The notes below the pieces were generated by a model that saw only the letters and a program-made list of their open reading frames with translations, ran no database searches and was not told where the DNA came from. A DNA stretch of 64,000 nt, taken from positions 2,734,001 through 2,798,000 of the forward strand of contig LT599022.1 of assembly GCA_900079695.1 (NCBI GenBank), in the 5' to 3' direction. A program made the position numbers and the translations under genes. This DNA comes from an uncultured Alphaproteobacteria bacterium. Lineage in GTDB: Bacteria; Pseudomonadota; Alphaproteobacteria; Rhodospirillales; Rhodospirillaceae. Of the stretch, positions 48,976 through 57,095 are shown piece after piece (positions within the stretch are counted from its first letter, which is position 1; each line of letters starts with the position of its first letter).

Positions 48976-49590
48976 TTAATTGGTGTCGTGCAATCCGCAT
49001 TGGTAGGACGGCATGTTTGTGCTGTTCTTGAAGGGGTCGGTGAGGACATCGGTATATTCTCCTCGCAACAGACGCTTTTTCGGCAGCAGATGGTGACGGA
49101 AATAGCTGCTGATCGAGGCAATGAAACGCCCCTTCGGCGTGAGAATGACGCATCCGTCTTCAATCACGATCGTTCCCGACTGCTCCTGTTCGGTCAAGCG
49201 GACGTCAACGAGACGATACTCGTTCATATATTCTTTCGTGAAGACGTTCTCGAATTGGTCGCTTCGGATGCCGCCGCCGCGTTGATCGAGTTTTTCAAGA
49301 ATGTAGAACGACAGGGACCGGTCGATCACCGTTGGCACGGAGATGGCGAAGGCATATCCGGCAAGAAGCCAGATCGCGGTCAATTGGAGTTTTTCGAAAC
49401 CATTCAAGGTGGTGAAATAGGATATTCCAAACAGAATAGCCGCAGAAAGTGCGGTTGCGATGAACGCATCGAGTATCGCCGCATAGAAAATGACATCCAC
49501 ATAAAAAAATTTTATATGAATAATGTATATCGTTATGAGAGAAACGACAAAGAAACCCGTAACAGTAAGTGAGTGACGTATTTTTTTCAT
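48976..49590 (-). CDS. Conserved-looking membrane protein with cytosolic C-terminal domain
   Basis: 204 residues from the ATG at 49590. Three hydrophobic helices (about 8-28, 32-58, 66-90) are followed by a soluble part containing DQRGGGIRSDQFENVFTKEY and RLTEQEQSGTIVIEDG, which looks like a winged-helix fold. The end, HHLLPKKRLLRGEYTDVL, is charged. I believe similar proteins accompany gtrA/gtrB in other alphaproteobacteria, but I know of no assigned function. Its ATG overlaps the gtrA stop by three bases, so it is the last gene of the island operon. The gene is AT-rich. Confidence 0.7.
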   Translation of the reverse strand: MKKIRHSLTVTGFFVVSLITIYIIHIKFFYVDVIFYAAILDAFIATALSAAILFGISYFTTLNGFEKLQLTAIWLLAGYAFAISVPTVIDRSLSFYILEKLDQRGGGIRSDQFENVFTKEYMNEYRLVDVRLTEQEQSGTIVIEDGCVILTPKGRFIASISSYFRHHLLPKKRLLRGEYTDVLTDPFKNSTNMPSYQCGLHDTN

Positions 49591-49970
49591 CTGAATACCA
49601 GAAATTTGTTTCCGAGATAGCTCAATGCGAACTGTAAACCGGTTGCGAACAGGAACCCGATGCGATAATCGAGCCCTGCCCAGTCGGTCCATACAAAAAG
49701 CAGCGCGCCGTGGAGTAGGGCGATACTGCTGTAGAGACCCGCAAATTTGGCCGCCTGTATGGCTAGCGGCATGTCATGCCGTCGGAACACGAAATAGCGG
49801 CTGCCGAGAAAAGAGCAGGTAATCCCGAAACATGCTGCCATCAGGTTGGCAAGGCCGGCAGAGGGTAGATCGAGGGTTTGCAGGAAAAAGGTCAGCGCGA
49901 GGTAATGGACGGCCGTCGCAATCAGACCATTGGCGACATAGCGGATGAACTCGTTCAGCCGCCGGCGCAT
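49587..49970 (-). CDS. GtrA-family membrane flippase
   Basis: 127 residues with four helices; FIRYVANGLIATAVHYLALT at the start and LSYLGNKFLVFR at the end are the GtrA signature. GtrA proteins flip bactoprenol-linked sugars for O-antigen modification. The start overlaps the end of the GtrB-like gene by 16 bases. Part of the purH-flanked island. Confidence 0.9.
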   Translation of the reverse strand: MRRRLNEFIRYVANGLIATAVHYLALTFFLQTLDLPSAGLANLMAACFGITCSFLGSRYFVFRRHDMPLAIQAAKFAGLYSSIALLHGALLFVWTDWAGLDYRIGFLFATGLQFALSYLGNKFLVFR

Positions 49971-50932
49971 AGGGTTCGGGCCCGAGGTTTGGTTTCGATC
50001 ACCTGCTCGACGAAATCGCGGTACGAGGGGGTCGTCATCACCGCACCGCTACGGACCACGCCGGTGAGCATCAGGCTCATCAGCGACAATGCGCCGGTCT
50101 GGAGGAAGATGAGCACCAGAATGCCGAGAGAGATCGAAAACCACCCCGGGGTGGAGTAGCCGATCGTCTTCAATAGAACGGCGGCGGCACTGCCAAGGAC
50201 GGAAAGCGCGCCGAGCATCGCCGAAAAGATCCCGACCCGTACGAGCACGTCTTCTGCGAAGACCATCAGCCCTTTGAAGCCGTGTACGGCGAGGCCGACG
50301 AAGTTCATTTTGGATTGTCCGGCGTAGCGCGGGCCGCGATTGAGCCCGCAATATCCGATGCGTAACTTCGACGCCAGCACCGCCGATGCGACGTGGATCG
50401 ACAGTTCCTGCATTGCCGCAAGACGTTTCGCGCCGCGTGCCGAGATCGCCATGAAGTTCCCGAAATTGATCTTACGACCGGTGATCAGGCGGAACATCCT
50501 CTTGTAGAGGGCATAGAACAAGCGGAAACGGAATGTTTCGACACGATTGCGCCGTTTCGCGACTACGACGTCGATGCGATCGTCCTGCAACTGCGACAGA
50601 AGTTCGGGGATCGTCGCCGGAACGTCCTCACCGTCGCTGTCCATGATCACGATCCGCTGCCAGGGCTGAATGGTCTCCACCACATACCCGAGACCGATGG
50701 CAATGGCCTTTTGGTGCCCGACATTGCGGCGTAATTTCAAGATTACGCCGTCGAGGCCGGCGATATCGAGGCCGGTTGTATCGAGAGGTTCCCGGACGGA
50801 TCCATCGTCGATGGCTACGACGAACAACTTTTCGTGAAATTGCTTTGCGAGCTCCTGGAAAAGTCGAGAGCTGGCTTCGGCATCCTCGTAGACGGGCGTG
50901 ACGATGATCAGTTCATGTTGTTCGGTGCTCAT
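49955..50932 (-). CDS. GtrB-like family 2 glycosyltransferase
   Basis: 325 residues: GT-A domain (IIVTPVYEDAEASSRLFQEL, VVAIDDGS, acidic motif VIMDSDGEDVP) and two C-terminal membrane helices (about 240-262 and 272-295). This is the polyprenyl-phosphate sugar transferase layout that loads a sugar onto bactoprenol for the flippase next door. The donor sugar cannot be read from sequence. Middle gene of the island operon. Confidence 0.9.
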   Translation of the reverse strand: MSTEQHELIIVTPVYEDAEASSRLFQELAKQFHEKLFVVAIDDGSVREPLDTTGLDIAGLDGVILKLRRNVGHQKAIAIGLGYVVETIQPWQRIVIMDSDGEDVPATIPELLSQLQDDRIDVVVAKRRNRVETFRFRLFYALYKRMFRLITGRKINFGNFMAISARGAKRLAAMQELSIHVASAVLASKLRIGYCGLNRGPRYAGQSKMNFVGLAVHGFKGLMVFAEDVLVRVGIFSAMLGALSVLGSAAAVLLKTIGYSTPGWFSISLGILVLIFLQTGALSLMSLMLTGVVRSGAVMTTPSYRDFVEQVIETKPRARTLCAGG

Positions 50933-50988
50933 TGACGTCGCAACTTTCGGAAGAGGTAGTCCATGGATCTGGGGTTCTTGTGGCGGCT

Positions 50989-52512
50989 TCAGCCCGTAAT
51001 TCGGAAAATGACGATCGCGCTACCTGGAATCGTTTCGCGCGTCACGTGCTCCATGCTGCACATGGTCTGCGAGTTCAACGCGATGACGGTGGTTGCGAGG
51101 CGGCCGTCTTGCGATCGGATCGATTGGATACAACCGTTGGCTCCGGTCGTCAGCGTCGGATGGCGGGCCCAGTTCAAATTCGGGAAATAATAAAACTCCC
51201 AGGCACTTCCGGCGGCGCTGCCGACGAGGCCGTCGGTATTCCCGAGACGGGCTCCGACCGCTTCGATCGGAGTGATCGCATTGTTGCGCCAAAGGGGGTT
51301 CCCAAAGGATCGGGCGGCAACGTCATCTGGATACGAGGTGTCGGAATAAGGCCACATATGGAGCCAGAACGTCCATGCGCCGATAGCAGCCGCGACTAGG
51401 CCGATCACTGCACGCGGGGCCGTCGCGGCGAGAGTTTCGTTCGATCGGAGAATCACGGCTGCCGCGAAAGGGAAGCACCAGACGGTCAGACTGAGAAAAT
51501 GTTGCCCGGTATTTCCGGACATGTAAAATGATATAATTATAAAATATAAAAATGAGGACGCGAACAAGGCTGGAGATCGACGCAGCATACCGATAAGGCC
51601 AATTGCTGAAATCAGAGGTCCTATAACCGGAAATGTGTAGTAATTTGTTGTCTTGATATTATCAATAAGGGATTGAATATTGAGGTGCGCTGTCTGGGAA
51701 CGCAAGAGATTCTGATGCAGCTGTCCAAACGGTGCGTCGACATATCCCTGTTTAAGCATGTAGAGCGGGACACCGATAAAAACGGCGTAATACGCGAGAT
51801 ATGCAAGAACAAAGGGGAGAGCGAGCCAGATCAGCCGCGAGATCGCGCGACGCCGGTGGTCGATCGGCGCACGAATCGCCGATATAAGATAGAAAGTATA
51901 GATGGCGGCAACATACAACGAAAACGTCGTAAAGCAAAGGAAACCCGCATAAAGAATCATCGAGGTCTTTATGAATGCCCGCTCGTCCTCTTTTTCGAGA
52001 AGTGCTCGAGGAGGATCGATCAGCAGCTGTCGACATAGCAGCAATCCGATGCACGTCAGATAGCCGTGTCCGATCGCCATCGCCTCGAGCTGAAATAGTC
52101 CAGTCAGCGCCACCAGGATCCCGCTGATGAGACCGATGAGCCTCGATGAGGTCAGCCGTACGGCGATCGTGCCGGCCAGAACGCAGGAAAGAGACCACGC
52201 GAGAATACTCGGCAGACGGACGGCAAACATCGTTGGGCCGAGCAACGCGATCGACGGCAAGGGAAGCAAGTTTCGCAGCGGTGGGTGATAGTCGGCGCCC
52301 AGGAGCATTGCAGTAAGGCGAAAGTCCCCGGTCTTCAATGCGTCGACGACCCGAGCAGCCACCCGGAGAGTCATGACTTCGTCGTCGCCATGGAAGCTTG
52401 AGAAGAACATGACCGCCGAAACGCCCAGAGACGCGCCTACGATCACAAGATAATCCAGCCACGTAAAGAGGTGCAGTTTGCCTTCGCAGGAACCCGCGGA
52501 AGCGTTTGTCAT
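50989..52512 (-). CDS. GT-C-type integral membrane glycosyltransferase
   Basis: 507 residues from the ATG at 52512, with about 10-11 helices. After helix 1 comes [20 protein letters not shown], the acidic loop typical of PMT/ArnT-like enzymes using polyprenyl-linked donors, and [18 protein letters not shown] follows. It probably moves the flipped sugar onto surface polysaccharide, the role of the serotype-specific Gtr enzyme. The frame is open back to 52581, but those residues come from the purH repeat. It starts 28 bases after the purH stop, so purH transcription may run into it. Confidence 0.8.
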   Translation of the reverse strand: MTNASAGSCEGKLHLFTWLDYLVIVGASLGVSAVMFFSSFHGDDEVMTLRVAARVVDALKTGDFRLTAMLLGADYHPPLRNLLPLPSIALLGPTMFAVRLPSILAWSLSCVLAGTIAVRLTSSRLIGLISGILVALTGLFQLEAMAIGHGYLTCIGLLLCRQLLIDPPRALLEKEDERAFIKTSMILYAGFLCFTTFSLYVAAIYTFYLISAIRAPIDHRRRAISRLIWLALPFVLAYLAYYAVFIGVPLYMLKQGYVDAPFGQLHQNLLRSQTAHLNIQSLIDNIKTTNYYTFPVIGPLISAIGLIGMLRRSPALFASSFLYFIIISFYMSGNTGQHFLSLTVWCFPFAAAVILRSNETLAATAPRAVIGLVAAAIGAWTFWLHMWPYSDTSYPDDVAARSFGNPLWRNNAITPIEAVGARLGNTDGLVGSAAGSAWEFYYFPNLNWARHPTLTTGANGCIQSIRSQDGRLATTVIALNSQTMCSMEHVTRETIPGSAIVIFRITG

Positions 52513-52539
52513 CAGGCTTGGCACCTTGGTCTTCCCTGT

Positions 52540-52582
52540 CTCAATGGCGGAAGTGTCGCATCCCGGTGAACACCATGGCAAG
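52540..52582. repeat. Right 43-bp direct repeat, native purH 3' end (att-like)
   Basis: Contains the last 42 bases of intact purH; its near-identical partner is at 48822-48864. The pair defines the boundaries of the island between them. Confidence 0.85.
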
Positions 52583-54121
52583 GTTGGCCTCGTCGGCGGC
52601 GGCGATCACCTCGGCGTCGCGGATCGAGCCGCCCGGCTGGATCACTGCGGTCGCGCCCGCTTCGGCGGCGGCGAGCAGGCCGTCGGCGAACGGGAAGAAC
52701 GCGTCGGAGGCGACCACCGAGCCCTTCGCCAGGGATTCGGCGAGACCCGCGGCCTCGGCCGCGTCCACCGCCTTGCGCGCGGCGATGCGGGAGGAATCGA
52801 CGCGGCTCATCTGCCCCGCGCCGATGCCGACGGTGGCGCCGTTGCGCGCGTAGACGATGGCATTGGACTTGACGTGCTTGGCGACGGTGAAGGCGAACAG
52901 TAGGTCGCGCATCTCCCGCGGCGAGGGCGCGCGCTTGCTCACCACCCGGACCTCGGCGGGGAGGACGCGGCCGTTGTCGCGGTTCTGCATCAGGATGCCG
53001 CCGGAGAGGGTCTTGGCGAACCAGCCCGCCGCCGCCGGGTCGGGCATCGCGCCGGTGACGAGGAGGCGGAGGTTCTTCTTCGCGGCGAAGATCGCCAGCG
53101 CGTCGTCGTCGGCCTCGGGGGCGATCACCACTTCGGTGAAGACCTTCGACACCTCCTCGGCCACCGCGCCGGTGAGGCGGCGGTTGAGGGCGACGATGCC
53201 GCCGAACGCGCTCACCGGGTCGCAGCGCAGCGCGTCGCGGTAGGCGGCGAGCACGTCGTCGCCGGTGGCGACGCCGCAGGGGTTGGCGTGCTTGATGATC
53301 GCCACCGCCGGTTCGGCGAATTCGGCGACCAGCTCGAACGCGGCGTCGGTGTCGTTGAGATTGTTGTAGGAGAGCTCCTTGCCCTGGAGCTGCCGCGCGG
53401 TGGCGACGCCGGGGCGGGCGCTGCCGTCGGCGTAGAACGCGGCCTGCTGATGCGGGTTCTCGCCGTAGCGCAGTTCCTGCACCCGGCGGCCGACGAAGAA
53501 CGCGGTCTCGGGGAAGGTTTCGCCCTCGACCTTGGCGAACCAGGTGGCGATCGCGGCGTCGTAGGCGCCGGTGCGAGCGTAGGCCTTCTTCGCCAGGGCG
53601 CGGCGGAACTCGGGCGTGGTCGCGCCGCCGTGGGCGGCCATCTCGGCGATCACCCGGGCGTAGTCGGCGGGGTCGACCACCACCGTCACCGCCGCATGGT
53701 TCTTCGCCGCGGCGCGGATCATCGACGGGCCGCCGATGTCGATGTTCTCGATGCAGGTGTCGAAGTCGGCGCCCTTCGCCACCGTCGCCTCGAACGGGTA
53801 GAGGTTGACGACCACGAGGTCGATCGGCGCGATGCCCGCTTCGGCCATCGCCTTTTCGTGCGCCGCGTTGCCGCGGATGCCGAGAATGCCGCCGTGGATC
53901 TTCGGGTGCAGGGTCTTGACCCGGCCGTCGAGCATTTCGGGGAAGCCGGTGTGCGCGGCGACCTCGGTGACCGGCACCCCGGCGTCGCGGATCGCCGCCG
54001 CCGAGCCGCCGGTGGAAAGAATCGCGACGCCCGCGCCGTGCAGCGCCTTGGCGAGGTCGACGAGTCCGGTCTTGTCGGAGACCGAGATCAGGGCGCGGGC
54101 GATCGGGGAGGATTGGGGCAT
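52541..54121 (-). CDS. purH: Bifunctional AICAR transformylase / IMP cyclohydrolase
   Basis: 526 residues, full length. Last two steps of IMP synthesis. The N-terminal MGS-like cyclohydrolase domain shows [34 protein letters not shown] and [12 protein letters not shown]; the transformylase half has [39 protein letters not shown] and a normal ending ([10 protein letters not shown]). The very 3' end is the target of the adjacent island insertion, but the coding sequence is intact. Confidence 0.97.
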   Translation of the reverse strand: MPQSSPIARALISVSDKTGLVDLAKALHGAGVAILSTGGSAAAIRDAGVPVTEVAAHTGFPEMLDGRVKTLHPKIHGGILGIRGNAAHEKAMAEAGIAPIDLVVVNLYPFEATVAKGADFDTCIENIDIGGPSMIRAAAKNHAAVTVVVDPADYARVIAEMAAHGGATTPEFRRALAKKAYARTGAYDAAIATWFAKVEGETFPETAFFVGRRVQELRYGENPHQQAAFYADGSARPGVATARQLQGKELSYNNLNDTDAAFELVAEFAEPAVAIIKHANPCGVATGDDVLAAYRDALRCDPVSAFGGIVALNRRLTGAVAEEVSKVFTEVVIAPEADDDALAIFAAKKNLRLLVTGAMPDPAAAGWFAKTLSGGILMQNRDNGRVLPAEVRVVSKRAPSPREMRDLLFAFTVAKHVKSNAIVYARNGATVGIGAGQMSRVDSSRIAARKAVDAAEAAGLAESLAKGSVVASDAFFPFADGLLAAAEAGATAVIQPGGSIRDAEVIAAADEANLAMVFTGMRHFRH

Positions 54122-54145
54122 CGGGGCAGACTCCGTCTGGAAAGA

Positions 54146-56035
54146 TCAGGACGCGGCGGGATCCGCCGCATGGTATTCGGGTACGAGGGTGGCGAGCACC
54201 GCCGCCGCGTCGGCGCGGTTTCCGGCGCGGCAGGCGGTCTCAAGCCGGTCGAGCAGGGCGCGGACATCGGCGAGGTCGACCCGGCGCGGCGCCGCCAGCA
54301 GCACCCCCGCGGCGGCGGTGGGGAGCGGCTGCTCGTCGCCGTGGAAGATTTCCTCAAAGAGCTTTTCGCCCGGGCGCAGGCCGGTGAAGACGATCGGCAC
54401 GTCGAGATCCGGGCGCAGTCCGGCGAGGCGGATCATCCGCCGCGCGAGATCGACGATCTTCACCGGCTTGCCCATTTCGAGGACGTAGATCTTGCCGCGA
54501 TGGTCGTCGGCGCGGCCGTCGGCGACGCGCATCGCCGCCGCGGCGATGATCAGCTCCACCGCCTCGCGGATGGTCATGAAGAAGCGGTTCATCTCCGGAT
54601 GGGTGACGGTGAGCGGGCCGCCCTCGCGGAGCTGTTTTTCGAACAGCGGCACCACCGACCCGGTGGAGCCGAGGACGTTGCCGAAGCGCACGGTGACGAA
54701 GCGGGTGGCGGCGCCGGAGAGGTCCATCGCCTGACAGAAGCACTCGGCGATGCGCTTGCTCGCGCCCATCACGTTGGTGGGGTTGACCGCCTTGTCGGTG
54801 GAGACCATCACCATCGCCGCGACGCCGTGGGCGGCGCACGCCTCGGCGACGTTGCGCGAGCCGATCGCGTTGGTGAAGAGGCCTTCGAGCGGGTTGATCT
54901 CGACCAGCGGCACGTGCTTGAGCGCGGCGGCGTGGAACACCAGCTCGGGCGCGCGCTCGGCGAAGATCGCCGACAGGCGGGCGCGGTCGCGCACGTCGCC
55001 CACCAGCGCCGCGCGCGGCAAGGCGGGGAAGCGGCGGCCGATCTCCATGTCGATGGTATAGAGCGCGTATTCGGAGGCTTCGACGAGGGTGAGCGCGGCG
55101 GGGCCGAATGCCGCCACCTGCCGCACCAGTTCCGAGCCGATGCTGCCGCCCGCGCCGGTCACCAGCACCCGCCGCCCGTGGATCAGCGCCGCCATCGCGG
55201 TGCGGTCGAGCACCTGCTGCGGCCGCTGCAACAGGTCCTCGATCGCCACCGGCTTGAGGTCGATCGCGGCGTCGGGGCGCGCGGCGCGCAGGTCGTCGAG
55301 GCGCGGCAGGCGCGAGAGGCCGAGGCCGAGGGCGTCGCAGGCGTCGAGCACGCGGGTGACGACGTCGCCGTCGAGGCTGTCCTTGGTGAGGATCACCCGC
55401 TGCGGCCGCCGCCCGCTTTCGGAAAGCTGGGCGACCGCGGTTTCGAGGTCGTCCACCGTGCCCATCACCGCGACGCCGCGGATGCGGCGGCCGACGCGGT
55501 TGCGGGTTTCGCCGAGGATGCCGACGACGCGGTAGTTGGCAGCCGGGCGGCTTTCCATCGCGCGCAGGAACAGGTCGGCGGCGTCGCCCGCGCCGATCAG
55601 CAGCACCGGCACGCCGCCCTCGGCGTCGCGCAGCGAGAAGCGCCGGTCCTTGAGAAAGCGGTAGACGAAGCGCGGCCCGCCGAGCAGCAGCAGCAGCACC
55701 CCCCAGAGGATGAACGGCGTCGATCGCGGAAACCCGTCGAGGCGGTTGAACAGGAACAGCCCGAGGGTGAAGGCGGCGACCAGCAGGGTGACGCCGCGGG
55801 CGATCGCGATCAGGTCGTCGACCGAGGCGTAGCGCCAGACCCCCTCGTACATCCGCTGGCTGCGGAAGGCGATGGCGGCGAGGCCGACGAACGCCGCGAG
55901 CATGCCGAGGTAGAGCGGCGCGCCGAAGCGGTCGAGGCCGGTGTCGTCGAGGCGGAGATAGAGCGCAAGCGGCAATGCGATCGCGGCCATGACGAGGTCG
56001 TGGACGATGACGATATGCTTGCGCGACAGCCGCAT
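54146..56035 (-). CDS. FlaA1/WbpM/CapD-family membrane-bound NDP-sugar 4,6-dehydratase
   Basis: 629 residues. Four N-terminal helices (about 8-120), a CoA-binding-like middle domain (VPVLLIGAGDAADLFLRAM), then an extended SDR domain: NAD loop VLVTGAGGSIGSELVRQ and active-site MVSTDKAVNPTNVMGASKR. In the last motif Met replaces the usual catalytic Tyr, as is normal in this group. It makes UDP-4-keto-6-deoxy sugars for capsule or O-antigen. It is 24 bases upstream of purH and may share a transcript with it. Confidence 0.92.
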   Translation of the reverse strand: MRLSRKHIVIVHDLVMAAIALPLALYLRLDDTGLDRFGAPLYLGMLAAFVGLAAIAFRSQRMYEGVWRYASVDDLIAIARGVTLLVAAFTLGLFLFNRLDGFPRSTPFILWGVLLLLLGGPRFVYRFLKDRRFSLRDAEGGVPVLLIGAGDAADLFLRAMESRPAANYRVVGILGETRNRVGRRIRGVAVMGTVDDLETAVAQLSESGRRPQRVILTKDSLDGDVVTRVLDACDALGLGLSRLPRLDDLRAARPDAAIDLKPVAIEDLLQRPQQVLDRTAMAALIHGRRVLVTGAGGSIGSELVRQVAAFGPAALTLVEASEYALYTIDMEIGRRFPALPRAALVGDVRDRARLSAIFAERAPELVFHAAALKHVPLVEINPLEGLFTNAIGSRNVAEACAAHGVAAMVMVSTDKAVNPTNVMGASKRIAECFCQAMDLSGAATRFVTVRFGNVLGSTGSVVPLFEKQLREGGPLTVTHPEMNRFFMTIREAVELIIAAAAMRVADGRADDHRGKIYVLEMGKPVKIVDLARRMIRLAGLRPDLDVPIVFTGLRPGEKLFEEIFHGDEQPLPTAAAGVLLAAPRRVDLADVRALLDRLETACRAGNRADAAAVLATLVPEYHAADPAAS

Positions 56036-56108
56036 GGACGATCCGGGCGTTGTATCGGAGTTGGCGTGGCAGCAACCTACACCGATCCGCCGCGGTGCGG
56101 AAGTCCGT

Positions 56109-57095
56109 TCAATCCTTGGGATTCCGGTAGCGTTGCGCGAACAGCGCCAGCACCAGAAGCGTGGCCGCCGCCGCGCCCGCGAGCGCGAGCCACGGATACC
56201 CGAGCCCGGCGAGCCGCGCCATGCCGATCAGGCCGAGGTTGCCGAGGAGCACGATGCCGCTCACCCGCGCGTGGCTCCAGCCGCCCTGCGTCGCGCGTTG
56301 GTAGAAATGCTCGCGATGGGCGCGCCAGATCGCCTTGCCCGCCAGCGCCCGCCGGACGAGGGTGACCGTCGCATCGGCCCAGTAGTAGGCGGGCAGGATC
56401 AGCGCCACCGCCCAGCCCGCCGGATGGTGCGCCGCGCCTGACAGCAGCAGGTAGCCGAGTACGTAGCCGAGCGGAATGCTGCCGACGTCGCCCATGAAGA
56501 TCTTCGCCGGGTGCCAGTTCCACACCAGGAAGCCGAGCGCGCAGCCGGCGACGATCGCCAGCGGTCCCGCCGCCACCGCGCCGGGCAGGGCGATCGACAG
56601 GCCGACCGCGATCGACGCGGTCTCCACTCCGGTGATGCCGTCGATCCCGTCCATGAAGTTGAAGAGGTTGACGAACCACACCCACGCGAGCCCGACGAGC
56701 AGCGTCTCCGCGGCGGCGGGTAGAAGCCCGGCGCTGAAGCCGACGTGCGGCATCGTCGCCAGCGCGGCGGCCACCGCAACGATCTGCGCGGCGAACCGCG
56801 GCAGCGGCGGCAGCGACGCGGTGTCGTCGCGCCAGGAGACTCCGGCGAGCAGCGCCGCGCCCGCCAGCATCGCCCAGTCGCCGGGGCCTCCGCCCGCGAG
56901 CGCGAACCACCCGGCGCAGCCCGCGAGCACCAGCGGCGTGACCGCGAGGCCGCCGCCGCGCGGCGTCGGCACGGTGTGGCTGGACCGGTGATTGGGGCGG
57001 TCGAGGATCTCGCGCGCGCGCAGCCAGCGCCGCACCGCGCCGGTGGCGAGCGCGGCGGCGGCGAAGGCGGCGGCGAACAGCAGGCCGAGGGTCAT
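56109..57095 (-). CDS. WecA/WbpL-like undecaprenyl-phosphate glycosyl-1-phosphate transferase
   Basis: 328 residues with about 10 helices. PNHRSSHTVPTPRGGGLAV near the start, WFVNLFNFMDGIDGITGVE (catalytic Asp), WNWHPAKIFMGDVGSIPLG and HREHFYQRATQGGWSHARV are the motifs of the GT4/MraY-WecA family. It starts polysaccharide synthesis by placing a sugar phosphate on the lipid carrier. The start overlaps the end of the fused ligase gene (ATGA). Confidence 0.92.
   Translation of the reverse strand: MTLGLLFAAAFAAAALATGAVRRWLRAREILDRPNHRSSHTVPTPRGGGLAVTPLVLAGCAGWFALAGGGPGDWAMLAGAALLAGVSWRDDTASLPPLPRFAAQIVAVAAALATMPHVGFSAGLLPAAAETLLVGLAWVWFVNLFNFMDGIDGITGVETASIAVGLSIALPGAVAAGPLAIVAGCALGFLVWNWHPAKIFMGDVGSIPLGYVLGYLLLSGAAHHPAGWAVALILPAYYWADATVTLVRRALAGKAIWRAHREHFYQRATQGGWSHARVSGIVLLGNLGLIGMARLAGLGYPWLALAGAAAATLLVLALFAQRYRNPKD

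Larger units (their letters stand above)
48822..52582. mobile_element. Glycosyltransferase (gtr-type) genomic island inserted at the purH 3' end
   Basis: About 3.7 kb bounded by the 43-bp purH direct repeats. Four minus-strand genes (GT-C transferase, GtrB-like transferase, GtrA flippase, 3-helix membrane protein) occupy it with overlapping ends. Base composition is clearly AT-richer than the flanks, most of all around 49430-49570. No integrase is present, so the element is a remnant or is mobilised in trans. The 110 bases at 48865-48975 hold no gene I recognise. Confidence 0.75.
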
